NCBI GenBank assembly: GCA_963796195.1 | Contig: CAWCKS010000014.1 | Coordinates: 1,116,001 to 1,180,000 of the forward strand | Reading direction: 5' to 3' | DNA: 64,000 nt | From: CAWCKS01 sp963796195 | GTDB lineage: Bacteria; Pseudomonadota; Alphaproteobacteria; Rhizobiales; Xanthobacteraceae | Part shown: piece by piece, positions 1-8,900 of the stretch | Numbering within the stretch: position 1 is the stretch's first letter | Layout of the letters: every line of letters begins with the position of its first letter | The notes under the pieces: generated by a model | What the model was told of the DNA's origin: nothing | Seen by the model: the letters and a program-made list of their open reading frames with translations, nothing else | Database searches by the model: none | Position numbers and translations under genes: made by a program

Positions 1-348
1 GAGCCGCGCGAGGCTGTTTATGGCGGCATGAAAGCGGCAATCAACAGCTTCATGAAAACGGTCGCGAAGGAGAACGGCCGCTACGGCATCCGTTGCAACG
101 TTGTTTGCCCTGGCGTGACGATTCCAGCGAAGCGTGAAGATGTCGGTGCCACCAGCATGTGGGCCGACATGAACAGCATGTTTACATCAGATCAGCTCGA
201 GAAGGTCGCGAAAGCCTTGCCGCTCAAGCGTGTCGGGCAACCGGAGGACATCGCGAGCGCAGTGCTGTTCCTGTCGTCCAAAAGGGCCGCAGGTTATATC
301 ACCGGACAAGTCCTGTCGGTCTCGGGCGGCTACAGCATGGTGGGATAA
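1..348 (+). CDS. SDR-family oxidoreductase, C-terminal part
   Basis: The gene enters from the left edge in frame, so only about 115 C-terminal residues are visible. They carry the Tyr-x3-Lys catalytic pair of short-chain dehydrogenases (YGGMK, visible residues 7-11). After it come the NVVCPG loop that follows the active-site helix, the PEDIA segment and the closing TGQVLSVSGGY stretch, all usual for classical NAD(P)H-dependent SDRs. The Rossmann GxxxGxG motif and the catalytic Ser lie outside the window, so the substrate cannot be inferred. It ends with TAA shortly before a palindromic repeat. Confidence 0.85.
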   Translation, partial: EPREAVYGGMKAAINSFMKTVAKENGRYGIRCNVVCPGVTIPAKREDVGATSMWADMNSMFTSDQLEKVAKALPLKRVGQPEDIASAVLFLSSKRAAGYITGQVLSVSGGYSMVG

Positions 349-377
349 GGCGTGCCGAAGCGATACGGATTACGCGG

Positions 378-438
378 ATTACGGTGACAGTGCACTAAAT
401 ACCAATCGCCGCGAAGTTAAGTGCACTGTCGTCGTAAT
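378..438. repeat. Long palindromic element, copy 1 of 4
   Basis: The left arm reads ATTACGGTGACAGTGCACT. The right arm is its reverse complement with two mismatches (GTCGTCG instead of GTCACCG). The arms flank about 23 nt containing TAAAT and GTTAA. Three more copies lie at 6280, 7648 and 8901. The structure fits a REP or MITE-like element; mobilisation by a REP-associated tyrosine transposase is inference. Confidence 0.8.
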
Positions 439-452
439 AGTAATACAAGATC

Positions 453-836
453 CTAAAAATAAGGGCGGCCTTCATGCACGGGGCGAAAGGCAGCCAACAC
501 GGCAGCATTCGGGCAGAACTGCTCGTAGTCGTCGGCGGCGACCTTTCGATCCAGCGAATGCCGGCATCTGGCAACGACCACACATTGTGCGCACTGGCGC
601 TCCAGGGCACGCAGGAGTGCCGGTTGAACTCGGCGGAGCGAAATCTCATCAATGCCCAGCGCCTTGAGCATCTCGGGCAGTTGAAGGCGGTCAGGCGCTG
701 AATTGAAGAGATCATGGAGTTCGTTGGGGCTGATGCCGAGATCTCGCGCCAGTTGGTCGAACTCATCATTCTCCGAAAGGTTGAGGCCGGCGTGGTCGCG
801 CTGGTGACTTAACCAAAGCGCCAGTAAATCAAACAT
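453..836 (-). CDS. DUF6455-type small cysteine protein
   Basis: A 127-residue protein with no signal peptide or membrane segment. The C-terminal half has four cysteines (about 82, 85, 91 and 108) in a C-x2-C-x5-C-x16-C arrangement ending in FCPNAAVL, which matches my memory of DUF6455 proteins. The function is unknown; the cysteines could bind a metal. The start is well supported by a GGAGG ribosome binding site about 8 nt upstream. A FixK/FNR-type palindrome lies about 97 bp upstream, which suggests low-oxygen expression. The neighbours give no functional clue. Confidence 0.7.
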   Translation of the reverse strand: MFDLLALWLSHQRDHAGLNLSENDEFDQLARDLGISPNELHDLFNSAPDRLQLPEMLKALGIDEISLRRVQPALLRALERQCAQCVVVARCRHSLDRKVAADDYEQFCPNAAVLAAFRPVHEGRPYF

Positions 837-925
837 TTTTGGTCCTCCAGGATAGGGGCGGACATGATCAGTTGCGACCTTTCTTGCGTTCCGTAACGAG
901 CTGATGCTTGCGCGCGCCGTTCGCC

Positions 926-939
926 TTGACCTGGATCAA
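926..939 (-). promoter_or_regulatory. FixK/FNR-type box before the DUF6455 gene
   Basis: The sequence TTGACCTGGATCAA fits the TTGA-N6-TCAA consensus bound by FNR/FixK2-type regulators, with only the internal C/G pair off the TTGAT/ATCAA ideal. Its centre is about 97 bp upstream of the start at 836, leaving room for a class II promoter with a leader of about 55 nt. Binding is inferred from the motif alone. Confidence 0.55.
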
Positions 940-983
940 GGTTTGCCTGCTTTTCCGGCTTCCGATGCAAATCACTGAATGCA

Positions 984-1013
984 GCGCGAAGTGACGCGAT
1001 TGGCACTTCGCGC
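984..1013. other. Perfect 10-bp hairpin
   Basis: GCGCGAAGTG and CACTTCGCGC form a perfect 10-bp stem around a 10-nt loop, followed on the plus strand by CGTTTTG. It lies between the racemase-like gene and the FixK-type box. It could be a weak terminator or a repeat relic. Confidence 0.4.
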
Positions 1014-1103
1014 CGTTTTGCCGCTGTGCGGATTGGTCGTGGCGCGAACAATCACCTCCTCAGCTCGCATAAAGGCCGCTGATGGGTGCGGCGCGCAGCG
1101 ATC

Positions 1104-1775
1104 TCAGCCCGTCGCCAATTGCACGACGGCATCGACGTGAATGCGCGCGCAGTCGATCACCGGAATGGCAGACGTACGCTCATCGTACACCAGCACCAGG
1201 TCGGTCCCTCCGAGCATGATCGCCTGGGCGCCGTGATCCCTGAGCAGCCGATGGCTCGCCGCATCGAACGCTGATCGCTGCGCTTCGGTGACGATGCCGG
1301 CGGCCGCCATCGCGACGTAGGCCTCGTGAACATCAATCAGGTCTTGTCCGCTCGGCGGAACGATTTCGACAGATGGCAAGCCGCCAAAGAAGCGGGTTTC
1401 CATCACGGTTCGAGTCCCGAGGATGCCGATGCGGCTGAGGCGGCGCGTCTCGATGGCCCGGCGGACTTCGACAATCATGTCGACCACCAGCAGTGGCGAC
1501 GCCGCCTTGAAGTCGTCGATGCAGAAGTGCCCTGCAATCGACGTCACCACCACGCAGTTCGCACCCGCCGCGGCAAGTCGCTTGGTGAGGCGCGTGAAGA
1601 TCGCCGCCTGACCCGCCCTGTCATTGCTTGTGAGATTCTTGAGCAGCGTTGGCGTATCGGCATGCGCAATCGTCAGCTCCAGTGCCGCCTGCTTGGCCGC
1701 GAACGCCGCGATCAAGCGCCGGTAATAGAAGTCCGTTGCGGCAGGGCCGATCCCTCCGATCAGGCCGATGTGCAT
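1104..1775 (-). CDS. Aspartate/glutamate racemase-family protein lacking both catalytic cysteines
   Basis: A 223-residue protein opening with MHIGLIGGIGPAATDFYYRR, the N-terminal signature of Asp/Glu racemases. The start is placed at 1775 because residues encoded further upstream look like a relic of an ABC permease tail. Family enzymes use two cysteines, in CNTxH and GCTE motifs. Here the matching positions read TSIAGHF (about residue 78) and GGTDL (about 187), so neither cysteine is present. The fold is probably kept, but racemase activity by the standard two-base mechanism is doubtful. The gene stands alone. Confidence 0.75.
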   Translation of the reverse strand: MHIGLIGGIGPAATDFYYRRLIAAFAAKQAALELTIAHADTPTLLKNLTSNDRAGQAAIFTRLTKRLAAAGANCVVVTSIAGHFCIDDFKAASPLLVVDMIVEVRRAIETRRLSRIGILGTRTVMETRFFGGLPSVEIVPPSGQDLIDVHEAYVAMAAAGIVTEAQRSAFDAASHRLLRDHGAQAIMLGGTDLVLVYDERTSAIPVIDCARIHVDAVVQLATG

Positions 1776-2188
1776 GGTTCGATCCCAATCCTGGCTCGCG
1801 TACAGCCCTGACACGATCGCCAGCCTCGCTGCCCGCACAGCGTCGGGCTTACTTGAGGTCGAACATTTGCCTGACTGTCAAGACGCCTTCTGTGTCGCGT
1901 TTTAATCGTAAAAAAATCCATGCTGCGACGTTATGATCAGCCGCGAGCTGAAAAGCGGAGCTCTCGTCAAGGCTCACGATCTGCCGCTGGCGGGGAAAGG
2001 GTTTTTACGTCGTTCACCCGCGATCCGCTGGGACCGTGCGGGCGAGCCGAGTTCCACGCGGCCCAACACTCTCCATCCCACCGCCTTGCTTTGGTCAAAC
2101 CGGAATGAAGGTTAGGGTCGGGCGTCCCAGCGAGGCAATCTGCACGCCGGTCTTGGACGGGGGGCATTGGACTGAGTACGGAGCGCCA
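1776..2188. other. Intergenic stretch with an ABC-permease 3'-end relic
   Basis: No convincing gene is present. Positions 1795-1842 resemble 12178-12225, the last codons of the FtsX-type permease: both begin CTCGCGTACAGCCC and share ACGATCG. A short segment near 1853-1886 (CTTGAGGTCGAACA...GTCAAGACGCC) recurs near 3154-3187. The rest shows nothing recognisable. Confidence 0.45.
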
Positions 2189-3131
2189 ATGCAATCGACG
2201 CTGTCTGCCAAACCAGGCGATGATCCCTGCGATGCCGTTGTGGTCGCACCCGATGCTATTCGGGTGGTGCCCTCCGATGACGAGCTTTCAGACCTGTTGC
2301 GCCATGTCGCGCGCTATCGCTCCGATACGCAGACAGAAACCACTGCGGACTTTAAGCCTGACTCAACGGTTCCCTCGATCGACGCGGTGTTTCGCCCGGC
2401 CCCCGCCAACGATGTCAGGGGTTCGAGAGACCGTCGGCCGATGGCCGCGCGGGTGGCACGTGCCGTCATTGCATTGCTGCTGGGAGCGTGCATCAGTCTC
2501 GCCGCCGTCGCCTGGAAATCCTACGGTGAAGCGGCCAAAAGGACGATCGCCGCATTGACGACGCAGTTCGTCGCGTCTTCATCACAGCCCGAACAACCAG
2601 CGCTGGCAGCACAATCGGCCCCGCCTGCTGTTCAGGCAGATGCCGCGAATGCATCATCTCCGCAACCGGCAGCCCTGACTCATAGTGCACCGAATGCCGT
2701 CCCGCCGTCCGCCGAGTTATCTGCTGATCTCCGCGCAGTTGCTCCAGTCCATGTCGCACGATCTCGCAACCTTGAGACAGGAGGTCGAAGAGCTCAAGGC
2801 CGGCATGGAGCAGCTCAAGGCCAGCCAGCAACAAGCGGTTCACGACGCAGCCAAAGCTGACGCAGCCAAGGCTGCCGTAGCCAAGGCTTCTGAGCAAAAC
2901 CTGCGGCTCGCGATATCAGCGCCTCCGCCGCGGCCGGCCGCTCCGCAGACGCGCAAGCCGACGCGTTCATATTTGCCGCCGCATGCTGCCGCAGCAACCC
3001 CCGTGTTGCCGCAACCCGCGGCACCCTATTACGTGCCGGGGCAATCCGAACCACAACCACAAGTCATGATTGATCCGTCGGCCGAGCCGGAGCTGCCATT
3101 GGTGCCGCGGCCGCCGATGCCCGTGCGCTAG
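2189..3131 (+). pseudogene. Hypothetical membrane-anchored coiled-coil protein, frameshifted
   Basis: The first part (from the ATG at 2189; an in-frame ATG also exists at 2105) is a polar N-terminus followed by one hydrophobic segment, VARAVIALLLGACISLAAVAW (about residues 90-110), then an Ala/Pro/Gln-rich linker. Near 2720 coding continues in the +1 frame with LLQSMSHDLATLRQEVEELK, a coiled coil, and a Pro-rich tail ending PRPPMPVR. Joined, this gives one protein of about 310 residues, a layout I associate with rhizobial hypothetical proteins. No function can be assigned. The break is either real or a one-base error. Confidence 0.6.
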
Positions 3132-3239
3132 CACGGGTTGCTTGCCCGCCTGCTTGAGGTCGAACACGACCTGGCCGTCAAGACGCCCTGCTGACCGTCA
3201 TCTGCAGCGCCATTAGAGCGCCATGTCATGTCCCGGGTT

Positions 3240-4030
3240 TATCCGAGCGCCGAATACAGCAGGTGCGAGCCGTTGAGGATCAGAAACATGGCAAACGAGC
3301 CTGCCAGCGCGCGTGACGGCAGCCAGTGCGCGGCCGCCACACCGAGACGCACCGTCGCAGCGTTCCCAGCACCAAGGCAAGTGTGGCGGGCATATCAATT
3401 GCCGAGGGCCCATTGGTCACCCGAACGCCCCAGCCCTGCCAGCCGTAAGCCAGTGCGCCGGCGAGGCTCACCGGCAGACCGATCGCGGCGGATGTGCCGA
3501 TCGCGAGTTTTGGCTCCATCCCGGACGCCTTGAAATACGGAGTGAACAAGGTTCCGCCGCCGATCCCGACCATGGCCGCGACGCCGCCGAAAAACAGACT
3601 GAAGACGCCGAGCGCAACCCCTCCCTTGCCAGCGACTCAACGTGATCAGTTTCGACACGTCGGTCGGCATCGGAGAGCGGCGAACAGTGAAGGCCACCGA
3701 CGAAAATGACAACGGGTGTGTCGCGTTCGCGCCGCGATCGCGCCGCCGATCAAGCCGCCGTCGACGACCCGGGGCTCAACACGGCGGGTCTTGTCGACCG
3801 AGGCGCTGCTTCAATAATGACCGTAGGCGCTCTGCGCGGACAGAAACGATGGCCGCCATGGACTTCCGAGCGCAATCGTCACGACCTGCCGGGCGCAATG
3901 CCTGTCGTGTTGAAGGCGTCGACCAGGACGGGCACCATGACGAGGCCCCCGCCATGCCGAACGGACCCGCGAAGAAACCTGCCGCAACCCCACTCAACCC
4001 GAATACAGCGAACATAAGCTCATTGCTCAT
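3240..4030 (-). pseudogene. TauE/SafE-family permease, multiply frameshifted
   Basis: Fragments in different frames line up as one TauE/SafE (sulfite exporter-type) permease. The N-terminus is MSNELMFAVFGLSGVAAGFFAGPFG. The middle holds VGIGGGTLFTPYFKASGMEPKLAIGTSAAIGLPVSLAGAL, the duplicated GGG-x-L-x-P and GTS hallmarks of the family. The tail, read in another frame, is LAGSFAMFLILNGSHLLYSALG and a stop at 3240. At least three frame changes are needed, so this copy is probably dead. Its natural substrate is unknown. Confidence 0.7.
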
Positions 4031-4196
4031 GGAATTCCCCTGCATGCTGGGATGTTCGATCGTCGGAAAAAACTCCCCGGTGTGACGGTCAGCGACCGCT
4101 CATGGCCTGAGCCTGCTGTCGCGTGACGTTTTGGAAGGGTTGGCGTCTGGCATGCGCAACTGGTCAGGTCAAGCGGGCCGCTTGACTACGCGGGAC

Positions 4197-4388
4197 TTAA
4201 GCCGGCGCAGACCATCGTTTCGCGAGCGCAACTGCTCTGGTCGCGATCTCAACTCCGACGATGGCAATTTCCAGGAAGGTAGCAATCCCGGCCAAAGCCA
4301 GCATGGCAATCCCCATCCACATGTCGTTTACCCGCCACGTGAATGCTGCGCCCAAAGCGTTTCCGGAGTTTTTCGTGGCGGCTGGCAA
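4197..4388 (-). CDS. Possible small membrane protein or permease fragment
   Basis: A 63-residue reading frame with one strong hydrophobic stretch (WMGIAMLALAGIATFLEIAIVG, about residues 24-45) and a basic C-terminus. The organisation recalls the last helix of binding-protein-dependent permeases, but the resemblance is weak. It lies between two broken genes and may itself be a remnant. Confidence 0.25.
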   Translation of the reverse strand: MPAATKNSGNALGAAFTWRVNDMWMGIAMLALAGIATFLEIAIVGVEIATRAVALAKRWSAPA

Positions 4389-4559
4389 ACGGTTTCGTCG
4401 GCCTGCCCAAAGGTCTGAGCTGACCGACGCTTTAGGGCAATGCGCGGGATATAAAAGAAGTCGCTCCCCGGTGATGGAGAAGCCAGGATCAGCCCAGCGG
4501 GGCGGACACGCCCCGGGCAGGTCCGCTGCTGCTCACTTCACTGCTCGACAATGGCTGCG

Positions 4560-5208
4560 CCTTGTTCGAGGCGGTGCAGCTCGCGATCACGACCCTCGGC
4601 GGCAACAACAACGGCACGCTGCCGGCCTTGTTGATTGTGATCGCGCCGTCGCCAGCCGTGGCGACGTCGACGTCCAGTCCACGTCCAGCCGGGCGAATCC
4701 GTCGATGTCGCCATGGGACATGGCGGACGTCGTCGACCGGTCCACGTGGGCTTGGCGGACATCGACGTGCCGGACAGGGATGCGGACCACTCCAACGTGG
4801 TATCGGTCATGGATCTGGTCGAGGTGGACCCGGAGCTGTGTCGGCGGACGTGGTCTTGGTGGACGTGGACTCGGTGACCGCGGTGAACGAGCCGGAGCCG
4901 GTCACATCCGTTTCGGCCGCTCCCAACGCGCCCGTCAATTTCCACGAATAACCGATGCCCCTGAAATCGATCGCCAGGTGCACGTGGTCGCCGGGCGCGA
5001 ACGTGCCGTTCAGCACCGCGGTGTCGCCGTTGTTGAATAGCCTGAGTGCATCAGCCGTGAATCCACCGCAGCTTGACGCGACGGCAGGCTGCGTGACGCG
5101 GTTTGCTCCATTGAAAAACGATAGCCCTCCCGCAAGGACAACGACCATCGCAAACGTGGCGATGATCCGGGGTGTCCAATCCGGCTGCGTGTTGTTGTCG
5201 TTCACCAT
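4560..5208 (-). pseudogene. Hypothetical secreted protein, frameshifted
   Basis: The first 110 residues read cleanly from the ATG at 5208: a short cytosolic N-terminus, one anchor (ATFAMVVVLAGGLSFF, about residues 17-32), then a beta-rich segment (DTAVLNGTFAPGDHVHLAID) ending in a Thr/Ser-rich run. Past about 4860 plausible coding jumps between frames, for example VDVATAGDGAITINKAGSVP near 4600-4660. The gene is thus broken in at least two places. No family was recognised. Confidence 0.45.
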
Positions 5209-5389
5209 TGCCTCTTCCCCCGACAGGGCGGGTGCCTCGTGAGTCGCCGCAGCGGCCCTGCGGGTTCATCGACGATAACGGGGGTTCGTTTGCTTGCTGC
5301 ATGAGTGCCGGAAATGGCCCGCCGATCCGGCCGGTGCGCGATGGCAGGTCCGACGCAGACGCGCTATGGGTTGCGCGGCGCGTTGTCGA

Positions 5390-6259
5390 ATGAAGGAGAT
5401 CGCTTTGGCCGCAAATCGAACGTTTCGGTACCTGGGTGAAGACGGCACGGCGCTCGCCGGATTTGTCTGGCGCGGTTCGTCAAACCCGAAGGCGATCATT
5501 CAGCTGGCGCACGGAGCTGGCGAGCACGCGATGCGTTATGTCGAGCCACTGAAGCCGCTCTTGCAAGCGGGCTATCTGATCTACGCTGCCGACCATCGTG
5601 GTCACGGCATGACGTCGGGGATGTCCCACCTTGGACAGTTCGGCCCCGGCGGCGTCGAGGCTGCCATCAACGACATGGCGGTCCTGAGCCGGCTGGCGCG
5701 CGCGGAGAATCCCGGCCTGCCGCTGATCTTGCTCGGCCATTCGATGGGCGCCATGTTCGCCCAGGCGTATCTTTACGACCACAGCCGTCTCATCGACGCG
5801 TTGATTCTGTCGGGCACGTCCGGCCCGGGGCCGCGCCTCGCCGGCAGCTTCAACGACAGCTTTCCGAATCCGCGCACCGACTATGACTGGCTGTCGCGGG
5901 ACACCTCCGAGGTCGACAAATATGTCGCCGACCCCTTCTGCGGAATTCAATTCGATCCCGCGTCGCAGGCCTCGCTCGGGCAATTGCGCGAGAGCAGCAG
6001 GCGGCTGCAAGCGCCGCAAAGGGTGGGACGCAATCTGCCTGTCTACATCTTCGTCGGCGATGCCGATCCCGTCCATCATCATCTCACGCGCCTCACGCCG
6101 CTGGTCGATGCCTACGTGCAGGGCGGCCTGAAGGTCGACCTCAAGGTCTATCCGGGCGGCCGGCATGAGATGCTGAATGAAATCAATCGCGATGAAGTCG
6201 TCGTCGACCTGATCGCCTGGCTCGATCGCACTGTGTCAGGCCTGACACCGACGCGGTGA
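5390..6259 (+). CDS. Alpha/beta hydrolase, monoacylglycerol-lipase type
   Basis: A 289-residue serine hydrolase of the lysophospholipase/monoglyceride lipase type. HGAGEH (41-46) supplies the oxyanion-hole strand, GHSMG (116-120) the nucleophile Ser118, GDADP (223-227) the acid Asp226 and GRHEM (257-261) the base His259, so the triad is complete. No signal peptide is present, so it should be cytosolic. The chosen ATG follows an upstream in-frame stretch without protein character. It stands alone and ends just before a palindromic repeat. The natural ester is unknown. Confidence 0.88.
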   Translation: MKEIALAANRTFRYLGEDGTALAGFVWRGSSNPKAIIQLAHGAGEHAMRYVEPLKPLLQAGYLIYAADHRGHGMTSGMSHLGQFGPGGVEAAINDMAVLSRLARAENPGLPLILLGHSMGAMFAQAYLYDHSRLIDALILSGTSGPGPRLAGSFNDSFPNPRTDYDWLSRDTSEVDKYVADPFCGIQFDPASQASLGQLRESSRRLQAPQRVGRNLPVYIFVGDADPVHHHLTRLTPLVDAYVQGGLKVDLKVYPGGRHEMLNEINRDEVVVDLIAWLDRTVSGLTPTR

Positions 6260-6279
6260 CGAAGCGACGGCCTACAATC

Positions 6280-6341
6280 ATGATGATAGTGCACTAAATT
6301 GTTGCTGATCACGTCAGAGGTAAGTGCACTGTCACCGTAAT
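6280..6341. repeat. Long palindromic element, copy 2 of 4
   Basis: The right arm (AAGTGCACTGTCACCGTAAT) is intact. The left arm is degraded to ATGATAGTGCACTAAATT. The copy lies 20 bp after the hydrolase stop and 10 bp from the converging oxidoreductase, a common place for REP-like elements. Confidence 0.75.
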
Positions 6342-6350
6342 GCGGTGGCG

Positions 6351-7391
6351 TCACACGGCTGCGTGCCGCAGCTTGGGAATGACGTCACGGCCATAGTTGG
6401 CATACCACTGCTTCAGGATCTCCGGCGGTCGCGACCGGTTGAAGGTGGCGGCAAAATGGCCTGCGCCTGCCGCCCGACACTGCGCGATGACTTGTGCCGC
6501 CACCGTGTCGGGCGCGCCGGCGATGAACTCGTCATCCCCCACTGAGAAGGCATGCGCCGTCGGGGTGTCGAGGATCGCCGGCCGCTCGGGCGTATCGAGT
6601 CGCGGATCGGCTTCCAGAAACTTGCGCGTGTTGCGACGTTGGGCGTCGACCACGGCCGCGACCTCGCGGTCGTCATCCAGCATCGTGACCTGACGGCGAA
6701 TGCAGAGGTCGTCCGGCCCGACCTTCCGCCCGGCCTTGTCAGCCTCGTCGCGAAAGGCATCGAAGATCTCGATGATCTTGTCCAGCGGGTGGAAGCCGGT
6801 GCAAAGCTTGGCGCCGCGTCGCGCCGCTTTGCGGGCGGATGACACGCTGACCACCGTGACCCAGAGGGGTGGCGCGGGTTGCTGCACGGGACGCGGGGTC
6901 AGGCGAAGGTTGTCGAAGTGCCAGAACTTGCCATGGTGCGAGATGACCGGGCTCTTCAGCGCGGCATCGAGGATGTCGAGGAGTTCGTCGTTGCGGGCGC
7001 GCGCCTCGTCATGCCCGAGGCCGACCTTCGCCATTTCATTGGGGATACCCGCTGCCGTTCCGATCTCGAGCCGGCCGCCGGTCAGGTGGTCCAGCATGCC
7101 GATCTCTTCGATCAGCTGCCAGGGTGTGTGATAAGGAGCCACCATGCCAAGCGTTCCCAGCCGCAGGGTCTTGGTCCGCGAAGCAACGTTGGCAATGAGC
7201 AGGTTCGGTGCCGGCGAATAGGCCGCGCCGAAATGGTGCTCGCTGAAAAAGATGCCTTCGAAGCCTGCCGGCTCAGCGCTCACCCATAAGTCGATATAAG
7301 CGTCGAAATAACGCTGCGACTGGGAGGCATCGAACCGCTCATGAAGATCAATGGGCGCCCCAAAGAATTCAAATATCCAAGGCTTTATCAT
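6351..7391 (-). CDS. LLM-class flavin-dependent oxidoreductase (luciferase-like)
   Basis: A 346-residue bacterial-luciferase-family protein. It begins MIKPWIFEFFGAPI, has the FFSEHHFG segment typical of group members near the N-terminus (about 49-56) and RLGTLGMVAPYHTPWQLIEEIGMLDHL, the strand-4 region that lines the F420/FMN pocket, and closes with SVGDDEFIAGAPDTVAAQV, the usual GTPE-like clamp. It would use FMNH2 or F420 to oxidise or reduce an unknown organic substrate. The start at 7391 is favoured by a GGAGGGA ribosome binding site; upstream codons lack protein character. Confidence 0.85.
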   Translation of the reverse strand: MIKPWIFEFFGAPIDLHERFDASQSQRYFDAYIDLWVSAEPAGFEGIFFSEHHFGAAYSPAPNLLIANVASRTKTLRLGTLGMVAPYHTPWQLIEEIGMLDHLTGGRLEIGTAAGIPNEMAKVGLGHDEARARNDELLDILDAALKSPVISHHGKFWHFDNLRLTPRPVQQPAPPLWVTVVSVSSARKAARRGAKLCTGFHPLDKIIEIFDAFRDEADKAGRKVGPDDLCIRRQVTMLDDDREVAAVVDAQRRNTRKFLEADPRLDTPERPAILDTPTAHAFSVGDDEFIAGAPDTVAAQVIAQCRAAGAGHFAATFNRSRPPEILKQWYANYGRDVIPKLRHAAV

Positions 7392-7647
7392 TGTCGTCCC
7401 TCCAACGTCTTCGCCAACGCCGCCCGTAGCGCTTCCGCCAGCATACAGCAGCGTCGCCAAAACCTCTTGCCCGCGATCGCGACAAGTCAGCTAACTTCCT
7501 ATCTATGACGAGATCTTCGCGCGCATTGCAGGTAAAACTCCAGGCTTCGGGCACGCGCTGATCGATTGGGACGCAGCGCTCCTGCTCGTTGAAGCCGCGC
7601 GGCCGTTCTCATCCGTGACTGCGCCTCAATGTCGCTCGCCGTGCAGA
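7392..7647. other. Intergenic stretch with a possible coding remnant
   Basis: No complete gene is visible. About 7503-7632, read on the plus strand, gives a protein-like stretch (YDEIFARIAGKTPGFGHALI) without a start codon; it runs straight into the next palindromic element. It could be a gene fragment of unknown family. Confidence 0.25.
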
Positions 7648-7713
7648 ATTACGGTGACAGTGCACTAAATTTCCCCCGATTCAACGTCGCAGTTAAGTGC
7701 ACTGTCACCGTAA
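7648..7713. repeat. Long palindromic element, copy 3 of 4
   Basis: Both arms are intact: TTACGGTGACAGTGCACT on the left and AGTGCACTGTCACCGTAA on the right, with about 26 nt between them including TTCCCCCGATTCAACG. It is nearly identical to the copy at 8901. Confidence 0.85.
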
Positions 7714-7858
7714 CCGCCCGACCGATCGGCAATCGCTGTCGGTGGTTGTGAACCTGTCACGAAAAGGCGCCAAAATCGCTTGAGGGCCGCGAAAGGCCTG
7801 TCAGACATAATCGGCATAACCGAGCCTGAAGCCATGACGCCACATAGACTCCAGCCGC

Positions 7859-8801
7859 GTGGCTATCCTCAACGGCTTCGGTCGGAACTCTGGTGATAGC
7901 ATCGTCGGACTGCAGGCGCTCTCGGTTGCTGTGGAGCTGGATGCGCTGTCGGCCAAACCGGTGCTGTTTCGCCTGGGCGGCTTGTCGCCGATCATACAGG
8001 GCGCTTACGCCGCGGCCGCGGATCTGGGCGAAGTGCGCGATCTGCCATGGGCGAATGCGACGCGCGACAAGCCCTTCCCCGGCGCCGCGGCCTTCGCGCG
8101 CTGCATTGATATCCGTGACTTCGCGTTCGATCCCGCCTTTCGCGGCGTCGCGATGATCGATTATTTCCTTGGTGCGCTTGGCCTGAACCCGCAGGCCGTG
8201 CCGCCTCGGCTGCGTCGCAATGCGTGGCTCGCGTCCCGCATCCCGCCGGCACCGCAACAGGGTTATGCGCTGGTCTGCCCGCGCACCTCGACGGCTCTGC
8301 GCACGATGCCAGGCGAGGTCCATGACGTCGTGGTCGCCACACTCGCCCGGCGCGGGCTGAGGGTCCTGAACTCAAGGAGCGCCGATCGCTCCGGCAGAAC
8401 CCGTCCCTGAAGCGGCGACGTTTGCGGAGCTTTGCGCAATCGTATCGCGAGCGGCGCTGGTGGTCTCCGCCGACACCGCCATGCCGCATCTGGCCGACGC
8501 CTATCACGTGCCGTGCCTGACGTTCTTTACCACCCATCGACCGGAGTGGCGGGTGCGTGACTATCCGAATGTGCGCGCGGTTCACCTCCCGGTGCAGGGC
8601 TTGCCCGGAGCGCTGGAGTTCGCGCGCGACACGGGCGACGAAGCGGCCGCGCGGCTGGCATGGTTTCAGCGTGGCAGCGACCTGGCGTGGGTCGCGCAGG
8701 AGGTGACGAGATTTACGGTTTCGGCTTGTCGCACGCGCCCTCGCGCGGGTGTCGGACCTGAAACACGAACTCGCCGAGTTGCCGCGCCAGCACGTGCTTG
8801 A
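7859..8801 (+). pseudogene. Glycosyltransferase family 9-like protein, frameshifted
   Basis: The first half, from a GTG at 7859, reads VAILNGFGRNSGDSIVGLQALS, a nucleotide-sugar-transferase N-terminus. Near 8380-8400 the frame changes and the second half continues with TFAELCAIVSRAALVVSADT, the C-terminal domain of ADP-heptose-type (GT9) transferases, then PHLADAYHVPCLTFF. Recognisable similarity stops around 8715 (QEVTRF). An in-frame stop just upstream of the GTG means the N-terminus may be truncated. Its likely role would have been transfer to cell-surface glycans. It is flanked by palindromic elements on both sides. Confidence 0.6.
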
Positions 8802-8889
8802 TCGCCCGCGCGGTCACATCTTCATAAATTCCCTCCGACTTGAGGAAATCATCGAACGACGATCCGATACGGCCGGCTTTGGTGTTCTT
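8713..8889 (-). pseudogene. N-terminal fragment of a HigA-like antitoxin
   Basis: Read on the minus strand, this gives KAGRIGSSFDDFLKSEGIYE followed by DVTARAIKHVLARQL. That is the opening of small antitoxins often named Fis-family regulators, found beside RelE/HigB-type toxins. There is no start codon: the frame is cut by a stop 12 bp from the palindromic element at 8901. The helix-turn-helix half is replaced by unrelated residues. It overlaps the tail of the broken glycosyltransferase. No toxin gene was found next to it. Confidence 0.45.
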
Positions 8890-8900
8890 TGGATTACGGG

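Noticed and set aside
809..1051. 80-codon frame covering the FixK-type box
   Set aside because: It spans the regulatory region and has no domain or ribosome binding site.
1776..1838. Upstream in-frame start of the racemase-like gene
   Set aside because: These residues resemble the tail of the FtsX-type permease (LRAARLPIVQGLYAS), so they are relic sequence; the fold starts at MHIGLIGGIG.
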